Assembly: GCA_016290775.1 (NCBI GenBank)
Contig: JAEEVF010000004.1
Location: 1-64,000 of the forward strand
Direction: 5' to 3'
DNA: 64,000 nucleotides
DNA from: Acetatifactor sp.
GTDB lineage: Bacteria; Bacillota; Clostridia; Lachnospirales; Lachnospiraceae
Below, piece by piece: positions 46,415-54,094 of this stretch; the stretch's first letter is position 1; the number at the start of each line of letters is the position of its first letter. The position numbers and the translations under genes were made by a program. Below the pieces are notes generated by a model. It was not told the origin of the DNA. It worked only from the letters and a program-made list of their open reading frames with translations, and ran no database searches.

Positions 46415-47244
46415 ATCTTTTGATAATCCCGCCATTTCAGCTCATTTAGGAGCTCCTGCATGGTCTTTCCCAAAACAGGATGGCGCAGGAACGGTGCCAG
46501 TTCGCACATGGGCTTTAACACAAATTCCCGATTCTGTAAGTCTATGTGAGGAAGAATGAGTTCCTCGTCTTCATATACCAGCTTATCATAAAACAGAATG
46601 TCCATGTCCAAGGTTCTCGGTCCCCAGTGAACCTCCCTTGTCCTTCCCGCATCCCGTTCAATGTCATGCAACAATTCCAAAAGTTCCTTCGGCGAAAGCA
46701 AGGTTTCCAGTGCCAGTGCGGCATTTAGGAAATCGTCCTGTTCCACGCCGCCATAAGGCTTTGTCTCCAAAAAGGTACTCCCTTTCACGTTCCGGATCAT
46801 CCCATGATCCATCAGCGCTTCGATCGCCCCATTCAGGAACGCTTCCCGATCACCCATGTTCGATCCGATCGAGAGATAAACCTTGTGCCAGCCGCGGCGG
46901 ATCTTTACGGAAACGCTCTCAAAAGGAAGCCCTATGGGAGCTTCCGGCTTTCGTACCTCAATGCTGACTTCCCTGATCTGTGCAAAAGTAAAGAGCAACC
47001 GCTCCGCCAGCTTTTCCGCAACCGTTTCGAGCAGATAATAATTCTTTTCTTTCATCCACTGCGTCAGCAAGTGACACACTTTTCCATAGTCCACGGAGAG
47101 CAAAAGGTCGTCCTTACTTCCCGCTTCCCTCACGTCCAAAAAAAGGACCGCATTTACGTAAAAACGCTGTCCTTTTTCTTGTTCTTCAGGATATACGCCA
47201 TGGTGGGCATATACCTCCAAATTGTCGATCCTGATCTCGTCCAT
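46411..47244 (-). CDS. folK: Dihydroneopterin aldolase fused to HPPK
   Basis: This 277-residue fusion does two consecutive folate steps. Residues about 1-120 are FolB (IRIDNLEVYAHHGVYPEEQEKG; KIRRG end), cleaving dihydroneopterin. Residues about 121-277 are FolK (KVYLSIGSNMGDREAFL, then FLETKPYGGVEQDDFLNAAL, then RTREVHWGPRTLDMDILFY), adding pyrophosphate from ATP to the hydroxymethyl pterin. Key metal-binding Asp pair (DMDIL) is present. The ATG at 47244 overlaps the folP stop as TGATG. It is the last gene of the folate operon. Confidence 0.93.
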   Translation of the reverse strand: MDEIRIDNLEVYAHHGVYPEEQEKGQRFYVNAVLFLDVREAGSKDDLLLSVDYGKVCHLLTQWMKEKNYYLLETVAEKLAERLLFTFAQIREVSIEVRKPEAPIGLPFESVSVKIRRGWHKVYLSIGSNMGDREAFLNGAIEALMDHGMIRNVKGSTFLETKPYGGVEQDDFLNAALALETLLSPKELLELLHDIERDAGRTREVHWGPRTLDMDILFYDKLVYEDEELILPHIDLQNREFVLKPMCELAPFLRHPVLGKTMQELLNELKWRDYQKI

Positions 47245-48059
47245 CAATGGGCACTCCTTTCCCGGATGGCCTCCGCCATTTTGATGGCGCGCACGTTCTT
47301 TTCCACGTCATGAACGCGCACGAAAGCAATGCGGTTCATCACCGCAAGCGTGGTGGTCACTAAGGTCCCCTCTTCCCTTTGATCTGCAGGAAGGTTCAGA
47401 GTCAGTCCGATCACGGACTTTCGGCTTGTGCCGAGCAAAACGGGATATCCCAGAGTCCGGAAATCCTGCAGCTTCGCCAAAGCCTCCAGGTTTTGCTCGT
47501 AGGTTTTGCCAAAACCGATCCCAGGGTCGAGCATGATCTTGTCCTTGGGGATCCCTGCCTGATCAGCAAGAGAAAGGCACTCCTTCAGGTCTCCCAAAAC
47601 CTCAGGCATGAAGTCCTGATAATCAGCCTCCTTGCGATTATGCATGAGACAGCAGGATGCGCCGCCCTCCGCGATCACCTTTGCCATTTGAGGATCTGCC
47701 TTCAGCCCCCAAATGTCATTGATAAGGTCCGCACCCGCAAGGATGCCCTCTCTGGCCACTTCGGCCTTATAAGTGTCCAATGAAATGGGCACGTCAAAGC
47801 GCTCCTTCACGGCGCGGATCACCGGAAGGACACGCTCCATCTCCTCCTCGGAGGAAATTTTAACATAACCCGGTCTTGTGGACTCTCCGCCAATGTCAAG
47901 GACATCCATTCCCTGCGCGATCATGGCTTCCACGTGCCGCAGGGCTTCGTCCACATCCTGCCACTTTCCGCCGTCCGAAAAGGAATCCGGCGTGACGTTC
48001 AATATGCCAAATACGTAAGTATGATTTTCTGTGTCAAATTCCCTGTTGCCAATGCGCAT
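47244..48059 (-). CDS. folP: Dihydropteroate synthase
   Basis: FolP joins hydroxymethyl-dihydropterin pyrophosphate with p-aminobenzoate and is the sulfonamide target. The 271 residues include FGILNVTPDSFSDGGKW (pterin/metal site), DIGGESTRPGY (about residues 56-66), PISLDTYKAEVA, DLINDIWGLKADPQM and LLGTSRKSVIG near the C-terminus. The ATG at 48059 follows GGAG by 7 bases; an upstream in-frame ATG at 48086 lies in the HD-protein stop region and is less likely. It is coupled to folBK by a TGATG overlap. Confidence 0.93.
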   Translation of the reverse strand: MRIGNREFDTENHTYVFGILNVTPDSFSDGGKWQDVDEALRHVEAMIAQGMDVLDIGGESTRPGYVKISSEEEMERVLPVIRAVKERFDVPISLDTYKAEVAREGILAGADLINDIWGLKADPQMAKVIAEGGASCCLMHNRKEADYQDFMPEVLGDLKECLSLADQAGIPKDKIMLDPGIGFGKTYEQNLEALAKLQDFRTLGYPVLLGTSRKSVIGLTLNLPADQREEGTLVTTTLAVMNRIAFVRVHDVEKNVRAIKMAEAIRERSAH

Positions 48060-48072
48060 GGTGCTTCTCCCG

Positions 48073-48555
48073 CTAGTAAATGACATGAGAGTTTTTCTTT
48101 TCTTCAGGCCAATTGCATTCCTTCGACATCTTGCACATGAAGCAAGCCCTGCTGGCCTTGTCTGCGCGATAGATCACGCCGCGAAGGTTCTTGTCCTCCT
48201 TCACGCTCGGATCGCGATGGCTTAAGATCGCACGGCAGATGCGGAAGATCTCCTCCTCCGAAAAGCCGCAGTCCTGAAGGATCCCCTTTGCGATCTCGCC
48301 GCCGGCGATCTCGTGTGCGATGCCTTCCTTGTACTGCCTGCCCTTGCCGATGTCGTGAAGCAATGCGGCGGCATATACCATCTCACGGTCCAGACCGATG
48401 GAATCCTCCAGATTCAGGATCCACGCGATCCGCGCCACGTCCATCAGATGCTCCATGTCATGATTGCAGAACATGTGGTTCTTTTCTGCTTCGTTGATGG
48501 AGCAAAGTTCCCTTTTGAATACCTCATGTTCCATGATTTCGTCAATTCGTTTCAT
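48073..48555 (-). CDS. HD-domain hydrolase in the folate operon
   Basis: The 160-residue protein has a complete HD motif set: NHDMEHLMDVARIAW (His about residue 30), LLHDIGKGRQY (about 62-72), HEIAGGEIA, SHRD and RADKASR. The C-terminus has a Cys group, ACFMCKMSKECNW, that could hold zinc or a cluster. HD enzymes are metal phosphohydrolases. It sits between folE and folP, exactly where a dihydroneopterin triphosphate dephosphorylase would be useful, and no other such enzyme is in the operon. That assignment is inference. GGGAGG precedes the ATG. Confidence 0.82.
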   Translation of the reverse strand: MKRIDEIMEHEVFKRELCSINEAEKNHMFCNHDMEHLMDVARIAWILNLEDSIGLDREMVYAAALLHDIGKGRQYKEGIAHEIAGGEIAKGILQDCGFSEEEIFRICRAILSHRDPSVKEDKNLRGVIYRADKASRACFMCKMSKECNWPEEKKNSHVIY

Positions 48556-48588
48556 ATGGTATCCTCCCTTTCCCATTGAAAGCAACGA

Positions 48589-49146
48589 CTACTTCCCCAG
48601 CATTTGGAAAAACCTTGTTTGCAGTGCTTCGTTCTTTTCAAAAACGCCTCTCGTGGCGATCGTGACGGTCTTACTGCCCGGCTTTTTCACTCCTCTCGCG
48701 GTCATGCAGGTGTGCTCGGCCTCAAGGACCACCATTACGCCCTTGGGTGCAAGAAACTCCATCATGGCATCCGCGATCTGTCCCGTCATCTGCTCCTGGA
48801 TCTGAAGCCTTCTTGCGAACACCTCCACCGTCCTTGCGAGCTTGCTAAGGCCCACCACGCGGCCGTCGGGAACATATGCCACGTGCGCCTTTCCGTAAAA
48901 CGGCATCAAGTGATGCTCACAGGTGGAATAAAAGGTGATATCCTTCTCCAGCACCATCTCGCCGCCTTCCACGGGGAACACTCTCGAAAGCGGTTCCTCC
49001 GCAGTCTGGTCCATGCCGCCCACGAGCTCCTGCCACATTCTGGCCACTCGGTCCGGCGTATCCACAAGCCCTGCTCTCGAAGGATCCTCTCCGATCCCTT
49101 CGAGCAAGAGCCTGACAGCCTCTTTTATCTTCTCCTGATCTACCAT
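48589..49146 (-). CDS. folE: GTP cyclohydrolase I
   Basis: FolE converts GTP to dihydroneopterin triphosphate, the first pterin step. The 185 residues contain the zinc and catalytic block [18 protein letters not shown] (about residues 70-87), then [20 protein letters not shown], then [12 protein letters not shown] and [16 protein letters not shown] with the second zinc Cys. Length is normal for the family. AGGAGAGGA precedes the ATG. It lies 4 bases after the folC stop and 33 before the HD gene. Confidence 0.95.
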   Translation of the reverse strand: MVDQEKIKEAVRLLLEGIGEDPSRAGLVDTPDRVARMWQELVGGMDQTAEEPLSRVFPVEGGEMVLEKDITFYSTCEHHLMPFYGKAHVAYVPDGRVVGLSKLARTVEVFARRLQIQEQMTGQIADAMMEFLAPKGVMVVLEAEHTCMTARGVKKPGSKTVTIATRGVFEKNEALQTRFFQMLGK

Positions 49147-49150
49147 TTCT

Positions 49151-50464
49151 TTATCCTCTCCTGGTCCTACTTAGGCGTTTTGCCGGATACCCCACTATGT
49201 CCATCAGTTTCCCCAAATAGGACAGCGAGCCAAAGGCCAGGATCACGTCATCCTTGTCGGCAAGAAGCCTTGCCATTTCCACCGCCTCCTCAAGGCTTGC
49301 GGCTGCGGTAACGGACGGGTGCACCTTCGCAACCTCCTGCGCCAGGTCAAGTGCGGGGAGCGCCCTCGGGTTTTCCGGCGGCGTCACCGTGATGATCTGA
49401 TCGGCATAGGAGTGTGTCAGCTCGATGATCCTGTCAAACTCTTTGTCTCTTAATACTCCCATTATATAAATAATTCGACGATTTGTAAAATACATTTCAA
49501 TGGATTTCGCGAGTTTTTGCGCAGCATCCTCATTATGGGCCCCGTCGATCACCATCATAGGGTGTTTTTGGACCACGGTCAGCCTTCCGTCCCACCGCGT
49601 TCCCAAAAGGCCTTCCCGAATCGCCTCATCGGAAATCCTTATGCCAAGGCCTTTGAGTGCTTCGCAGGCGTCCACCGCGAGAACGGCGTTGTCGATCTGA
49701 AACTTCCCTGCAAGACGGATGGTGAGTTTCCCATGTTTTCCATAGTGGAAGGACTGCTTCTCCAGTCCATACTGAACCTTGGTCGCAGCGGACGAACGAG
49801 ATATGAAAAGGCTTGCGTCCTCTTTTTTTGCCTTTTCCTCGATGACCTTTAGCACTTCCCCTCGCTGTTCCATGCAGACCACGGCAGAGCCTGGCTTAAT
49901 GATCCCGGCCTTTTGCGCTGCGATCTTTTCGATCGAACCGCCAAGGAATTGCATGTGATCCATGCCGATGGACGTGATGACCTCAAGGAGCGTGCCCTCT
50001 ATGACGTTGGTCGCGTCCAAAAGTCCTCCCATGCCGCACTCCAGCACGCCAAGGTCACATTTCTTTTTTTGAAAATACCAGAAGGCGAGCGCCGTCTCCA
50101 CCTCAAAGGGCGTGGGCTGCGGCAAGCCTTCGGAAACCATGGCGTCGCAGGCTTCCTTCACAAGCGTCATGCCCTCTGCCAGCGCCACCTTGGAGATCAT
50201 GCCTCCATTTACGCAGATCCGCTCGCGATAGTCCCTGATCGTCGGGGAAACATAGCACCCGACGCGATATCCTGCCTTGGAAAGGATGGCGGTAATATAT
50301 GCCACCGCAGAACCTTTTCCGTTGGTTCCTGCCACGTGGATCCATTTTGTAGCTTTTTGCGGGTTTCCGAGCCTTTTGCAAAGCTCACGGATGGAATCGA
50401 GCCCAGGCACGATACCGCGGGACGAAAGCGACCTTACGTATTCCAGCGCCTGTCCGTAATTCAT
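49151..50464 (-). CDS. folC: Folylpolyglutamate / dihydrofolate synthase
   Basis: FolC adds glutamate to (dihydro)folate or pteroate. The 437-residue protein has [20 protein letters not shown] (P-loop, about residues 38-57), [31 protein letters not shown] and [29 protein letters not shown]. The C-terminal ligase domain has [12 protein letters not shown]. The ATG at 50464 has GGAGG 7 bases upstream. It is the first gene of the folate operon; upstream lies a terminator (50489-50520) and no clear promoter, so the promoter must overlap that hairpin region. No tetrahydrofolate riboswitch is seen. Confidence 0.93.
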   Translation of the reverse strand: MNYGQALEYVRSLSSRGIVPGLDSIRELCKRLGNPQKATKWIHVAGTNGKGSAVAYITAILSKAGYRVGCYVSPTIRDYRERICVNGGMISKVALAEGMTLVKEACDAMVSEGLPQPTPFEVETALAFWYFQKKKCDLGVLECGMGGLLDATNVIEGTLLEVITSIGMDHMQFLGGSIEKIAAQKAGIIKPGSAVVCMEQRGEVLKVIEEKAKKEDASLFISRSSAATKVQYGLEKQSFHYGKHGKLTIRLAGKFQIDNAVLAVDACEALKGLGIRISDEAIREGLLGTRWDGRLTVVQKHPMMVIDGAHNEDAAQKLAKSIEMYFTNRRIIYIMGVLRDKEFDRIIELTHSYADQIITVTPPENPRALPALDLAQEVAKVHPSVTAAASLEEAVEMARLLADKDDVILAFGSLSYLGKLMDIVGYPAKRLSRTRRG

Positions 50465-50488
50465 GATCAAACCTCCAAAACATAAACG

Positions 50489-50520
50489 AATGGGAAACAC
50501 CTGCAAGGATGTTTCCCATT
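50489..50520 (-). terminator. Hairpin terminator between the PH-domain gene and folC
   Basis: A perfect 11-base stem, AATGGGAAACA / TGTTTCCCATT, with a 10-base loop, follows the PH-domain stop by 6 bases. The trailing sequence on the minus strand (CGTTTATGTTTT) is only moderately T-rich, so some read-through into folC is possible. Confidence 0.65.
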
Positions 50521-50526
50521 ACTCCT

Positions 50527-50904
50527 TTAGCTCATGATGTTGTCAAGCTCAGTAAGGTCTCCGGAACCAATGTCAAGCATGTTCACGGTTCTCCTCTTCA
50601 GCCTCGCCTCCTCGGAGGTCTTTAAGATAAAGTTTTTCACATCCTTCGAATGCTTGATGTGACTAAGCACAAGCTTAGGATGCGTCGTGTCACCGGTGAA
50701 ACAGACAACCGTGCCGACGCCAAAGATCCTTTCAAACAAGGTCGCCTCATGCTGAACGTCCTGGATCTTGTACATATAACAATCATTTTCGATCACCTTT
50801 AAAAGACCTGACCTGATCGTCAGCACGTCATCCTCAACAATATACTTGGTAAAGGTAAAAGGCAATGCAAAAAAGACCCATCTCTTTCTTTCAACGAAAC
50901 CCAT
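50527..50904 (-). CDS. Bacterial PH-domain protein (YdbT-like)
   Basis: The 125-residue protein has the bacterial pleckstrin-like pattern: KRWVFFALPFTFTKYIVEDD, LTIRSGLLKVIENDCYMYKI, QDVQHEATLFERIFGVGTVV and the end FTGDTTHPKLVLSHIKHSKD. These domains are usually membrane-associated and of unknown ligand. The ATG at 50904 is chosen because it lies downstream of the promoter at 50942-50970; the upstream in-frame codons overlap that promoter. It is a single gene with promoter and terminator. Confidence 0.78.
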   Translation of the reverse strand: MGFVERKRWVFFALPFTFTKYIVEDDVLTIRSGLLKVIENDCYMYKIQDVQHEATLFERIFGVGTVVCFTGDTTHPKLVLSHIKHSKDVKNFILKTSEEARLKRRTVNMLDIGSGDLTELDNIMS

Positions 50905-50941
50905 GATCCATCCCACCTTTCGTAGATTTTCATCCTCTATC

Positions 50942-50970
50942 ATTATACAAAATCGAACAAAAAAGTACAA
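50942..50970 (-). promoter_or_regulatory. Sigma-A-type promoter of the PH-domain gene
   Basis: On the minus strand TTGTAC (50970-50965) and TATAAT (50947-50942) are 17 bases apart. It is back to back with the nitroreductase promoter. Confidence 0.78.
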
Positions 50971-50988
50971 GTTTATTTTAAAAATACA

Positions 50989-51017
50989 TTGCGAAAGACG
51001 TCCAAAAATGGTATGAT
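50989..51017 (+). promoter_or_regulatory. Sigma-A-type promoter of the nitroreductase gene
   Basis: TTGCGA (50989-50994) and TATGAT (51012-51017) are 17 bases apart, followed by AAGGAGG and a GTG start at 51050. Confidence 0.75.
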
Positions 51018-51049
51018 GACACTAGTGTGAAAAAAAGGAGGAAACCCAC

Positions 51050-51589
51050 GTGACGGCTAAAGAATGTATTGTTGGACGCAGAAGCATTCGTCAGTTTACC
51101 GACCAGCCCGTTTCCCACGAGCTGCTTGAAGAGATCATTTCCATCGCTGCTTTCGCACCGAGCTGGAAGAACACTCAGATCACCCGATACGTTGCAGTTG
51201 AGGGTGAGGCAAAGGAAAAGCTTTCAAAGCTCACTTCCATTTTCCCCGGAAACACCTCTCGCATGGAGAGTGCTCCCATGGTCGTAGCCGTCAGCGTCGT
51301 GAAAGGTCGCTCCGGTTTTGAGCGCGACGGTTCCTTTTCCACCGTCAAGGGTGACGGCTGGCAGATGTTTGACGCAGGCATTGCCACTGAGGCATTTTGT
51401 CTGGCGGCATATGAAAAGGGTCTTGGCACCGTGATCCTTGGACTCTTTGACGTGGCGGAAGCAACCGCCCTTTTGGAGATTCCTGAAACGCAAGAATTGG
51501 TTGCTCTTATCTGCATTGGCTATCCCGCAGAGAATCCCGACGCACCCAAGCGTAAAACCGTTGCTGATCTGTTAACCTATAAAAGTTGA
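51050..51589 (+). CDS. Nitroreductase-family flavoprotein
   Basis: The 179-residue protein is an FMN-dependent oxidoreductase of the nitroreductase fold: GRRSIRQFTDQPVSHELLEE (FMN-binding Arg-Arg-Ser), IISIAAFAPSWKNTQ, then the GIATEAFCLAAYEKGLGTVI helix-loop and CIGYPAENPDAPKRK near the end. Its substrate is unknown. It starts at GTG with AAGGAGG. It has its own promoter and a hairpin (51594-51624) 5 bases after its stop, before pyrB; the pair may still be partly co-transcribed. Confidence 0.88.
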   Translation: MTAKECIVGRRSIRQFTDQPVSHELLEEIISIAAFAPSWKNTQITRYVAVEGEAKEKLSKLTSIFPGNTSRMESAPMVVAVSVVKGRSGFERDGSFSTVKGDGWQMFDAGIATEAFCLAAYEKGLGTVILGLFDVAEATALLEIPETQELVALICIGYPAENPDAPKRKTVADLLTYKS

Positions 51590-51593
51590 TCAA

Positions 51594-51624
51594 AAGGGTC
51601 GAAGATTTTTATCTTCGGCCCTTT
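51594..51624 (+). other. Hairpin between nitroreductase gene and pyrB
   Basis: AAAGGGTCGAAGAT and ATCTTCGGCCCTTT pair with one mismatch around a TTT(T) loop. Only a short CTATAG follows, with no T tract, and the pyrB ribosome binding site (AGGAGG) starts 5-6 bases after the stem. It may be an imperfect terminator or a control hairpin for pyrB. Confidence 0.55.
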
Positions 51625-51642
51625 CTATAGGAGGCAAAACAC

Positions 51643-52557
51643 ATGAGACATCTAATGAACCCCCTGGATTTTTCCGTAGAGGAACTGGACAAGCTCTTTG
51701 ATCTGGCAGCCGACATCGAGAAAAACCAGTCAAAGTATGCGCACGCCTGTGACGGCAAGATCCTGGCGACCTGCTTCTATGAGCCAAGCACGAGAACAAG
51801 GCTGAGCTTCGAATCGGCCATGACAAGGCTCGGCGGCAGGGTCATCGGCTTTGCTGACGCCAATTCCTCATCCGCTGCGAAGGGAGAAAGCGTATCCGAC
51901 ACGATCCGCGTCATCTCCTGCTATGCAGATATCTGCGCCATGCGCCATCCCAAGGAAGGCGCCCCGATGGTGGCCAGCGAAAAATCACGCATCCCCGTGA
52001 TCAATGCAGGTGACGGTGGCCACTACCACCCCACCCAGACCCTGACGGACCTCCTGACCATCCGAAACTTAAAAGGACACCTTGACGGCTTTACGATCGG
52101 CCTGTGCGGCGACCTGAAATTCGGTCGTACCGTTCACTCCCTGATCAATGCGCTGGTCCGCTATCCCGGGACGAAATTCGTCTTCATCTCCCCGGAGGAG
52201 CTTCGCGTTCCGGACTATATCATCGAAATGCTCAAGGATAAGAACATCCCCTACGAGGAAGTGATCCGCTTGGAGAACGTCATGCCAAAGCTCGACCTCC
52301 TGTACATGACCAGAGTTCAAAAGGAACGTTTCTTCAACGAGGAAGACTACGTAAGACTGAAAGACTTCTACGTACTCGATGCCGCCAAGATGGAACTGGC
52401 CGACAAGGACATGCTTGTGCTCCATCCCCTTCCGAGAGTCAACGAAATCTCCGTAGAAGTGGACGACGACCCCAGGGCAGCCTACTTCCGTCAGGCACAA
52501 TATGGCGTATACGTTCGAATGGCCCTCATTTTAACGCTGCTTGGGCTTGCCTCATAA
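51643..52557 (+). CDS. pyrB: Aspartate carbamoyltransferase catalytic chain
   Basis: PyrB makes carbamoyl aspartate in pyrimidine synthesis. The 304-residue protein has the carbamoyl-phosphate site [15 protein letters not shown] (about residues 46-60), [12 protein letters not shown] (about 76-87), [19 protein letters not shown] (about 124-142), and MTRVQKERF and HPLPRVNEI near the C-terminus. It is followed by pyrI, so the enzyme is expected to be the allosteric dodecamer. AGGAGG precedes the ATG. No PyrR-binding attenuator is recognised in the 53-base leader, only a hairpin. Confidence 0.96.
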   Translation: MRHLMNPLDFSVEELDKLFDLAADIEKNQSKYAHACDGKILATCFYEPSTRTRLSFESAMTRLGGRVIGFADANSSSAAKGESVSDTIRVISCYADICAMRHPKEGAPMVASEKSRIPVINAGDGGHYHPTQTLTDLLTIRNLKGHLDGFTIGLCGDLKFGRTVHSLINALVRYPGTKFVFISPEELRVPDYIIEMLKDKNIPYEEVIRLENVMPKLDLLYMTRVQKERFFNEEDYVRLKDFYVLDAAKMELADKDMLVLHPLPRVNEISVEVDDDPRAAYFRQAQYGVYVRMALILTLLGLAS

Positions 52558-52615
52558 TGGCATGCAAGACCAGTTGCTGTTTGTTCCCTGAAATCACAAG
52601 GAGGATGGATAAGAA

Positions 52616-53053
52616 ATGTTAAACGTAGGTAAAATCGAAGAAGGATTTGTTTTGGATCATATTAAGGCTGGAAAAAGCCTTGCGATCTATGAGCACCTGC
52701 AGCTTGACAAGCTCGACTGCACGGTGGCGATCATCAAGAATGCCCGCAGCAACAAGCTGGGCAAGAAGGACATTTTGAAGGTGGAATGCGACATCGACAT
52801 GCTTGACCTCGACGTGCTCGCCTTCATCGACCACAACATCACCGTGAACGTGATCAAGGCCGGCGAGATCGTGGAAAAGAAAGAGCTTGTACTCCCGAAG
52901 CAGATCAAAAACGTGATCAAATGCCACAATCCCCGCTGCATCACCTCGATTGAGCAGGAACTCCCCCACATCTTCGTTCTGGCGGATCCCGAAAAAGAAG
53001 TATATCGCTGCAAATACTGCGAAGAGAAATACCGTGAGAACGCTAAATTCTAA
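52616..53053 (+). CDS. pyrI: Aspartate carbamoyltransferase regulatory chain
   Basis: PyrI binds nucleotides and gives allosteric control of PyrB. The 145-residue chain has an N-terminal allosteric domain (IEEGFVLDHIKAGKSLAIYE; KNARSNKLGKKDIL) and a C-terminal zinc domain with four Cys (CHNPRC, then CKYCEEKY). AAGGAGG lies before the ATG. It begins 58 bases after pyrB and is followed by a terminator. Confidence 0.96.
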   Translation: MLNVGKIEEGFVLDHIKAGKSLAIYEHLQLDKLDCTVAIIKNARSNKLGKKDILKVECDIDMLDLDVLAFIDHNITVNVIKAGEIVEKKELVLPKQIKNVIKCHNPRCITSIEQELPHIFVLADPEKEVYRCKYCEEKYRENAKF

Positions 53054-53078
53054 CCCTTTCTCACAATGACAAAAACAA

Positions 53079-53116
53079 AAAAGCTCAGCGTCCCGCTTGG
53101 GACTGCTGAGCTTTCT
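53079..53116 (+). terminator. Bidirectional terminator between pyrI and the GTPase gene
   Basis: AAAGCTCAGC and GCTGAGCTTT form a long stem extended by GTCCC/GGGAC. A-rich and T-rich flanks lie on either side, so it can stop both the pyrBI transcript and the convergent GTPase transcript. Confidence 0.82.
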
Positions 53117-53125
53117 TCATGCCAA

Positions 53126-54058
53126 TTAATTAAAACTGATGATCTCATCCTTGGGCGCTTTGGCCTTTTCAATGCTTACGGCATGTAACACAGGGCCTTC
53201 GCCGTTATAGTCCTTCCAGAATTCCTTCGAGACGGTTGCCGTCAGCTTGATCCACTCGCGCTCGCGAAGGGACGGCGCACCTGCGAATTCGCAGACATAT
53301 CCCAAAAATGCCATGTCTTCGGCGCAGCAGGTCATTGCCATTCTTCCGGGCACAAAATAGTTTTCCGGAATGCCCTTGGGCTTTGCCACCATGGCAACAA
53401 ACTCGATCTTTTTGCCCACGTAGCGCTCCAGATGATCCATGGCGTCCAGATAGAAAATGCCGTAGCCCTTATTGTCCAAGCTGATCACGTCCGCCTTCAG
53501 GTCATAAGGGAGATCCTCTTCGAAGATCTCATCAATCTCGCCGTTAGCATCCTCAAAGATCACGTCGGCCTGCGCGTTCACGGCCTTCACGTTCCTCTTG
53601 TAAGAATTCAGCTGGTCGCGCACGGTATCACACCTGTTGAAGATGATCATTTCGGACTTGCGGATCATCTCCGCAACCAGGGACTTCATGTTCGTATAAT
53701 ACATGGGGAAGGTGCTTCCGTCGATCACCGTGATCTGCTGTTCGATCTTCCAATGCCAGGGGAGCTTCATGTTTTTGTAGTTCCACATGCCATTGTACTC
53801 AATGATGATGCGCTCCGGCTTGTACTTCTTCTCCAGCTCCACCAGCGTGTTCGGATTAAAGTCCTCTTCGTTCTCGATCATTTCAAGAACCGTCCTGCTC
53901 TGCTTTAGGAGCCTCGGATCATATTCCTTCTCGCCTTCCTCGCAGACGATCAGAAGCGTCGTTCCGCGGATCTGAAAATACGGCTGGCTCAGCGTAAAGG
54001 TGATAAACTCTGTCTTTCCACTTTCCAAAAAACCATTGATCGCATATACGGGTTTCAT
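53126..54058 (-). CDS. CobW-type GTPase fused to DUF1980-like domain
   Basis: The 310-residue protein starts with a COG0523-like P-loop (YAINGFLESGKTEF, about residues 4-17) and a GTPase core that lacks the usual C-x-C-C motif. Its C-terminal ~110 residues resemble the DUF1980 domain of YcgQ/TIGR03943 proteins: GKKIEFVAMVAKPKGIPENY and GRMAMTCCAEDMAFLGYVCE, where the CC pair is the family hallmark. YcgQ-type permease genes often accompany metal-related genes. Here the soluble GTPase itself carries the domain, an arrangement I do not recall as described. The ATG at 54058 has AAAGGA upstream. The gene follows a His-rich CobW protein by 36 bases. Confidence 0.72.
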   Translation of the reverse strand: MKPVYAINGFLESGKTEFITFTLSQPYFQIRGTTLLIVCEEGEKEYDPRLLKQSRTVLEMIENEEDFNPNTLVELEKKYKPERIIIEYNGMWNYKNMKLPWHWKIEQQITVIDGSTFPMYYTNMKSLVAEMIRKSEMIIFNRCDTVRDQLNSYKRNVKAVNAQADVIFEDANGEIDEIFEEDLPYDLKADVISLDNKGYGIFYLDAMDHLERYVGKKIEFVAMVAKPKGIPENYFVPGRMAMTCCAEDMAFLGYVCEFAGAPSLREREWIKLTATVSKEFWKDYNGEGPVLHAVSIEKAKAPKDEIISFN

Positions 54059-54094
54059 GTTACGTTCCTTTCTGGGCAATGTCAAAGCGGTGCT

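Noticed and set aside
50465..50526. Tetrahydrofolate riboswitch ahead of the folate operon
   Set aside because: The interval is too short and holds only a terminator-like hairpin.
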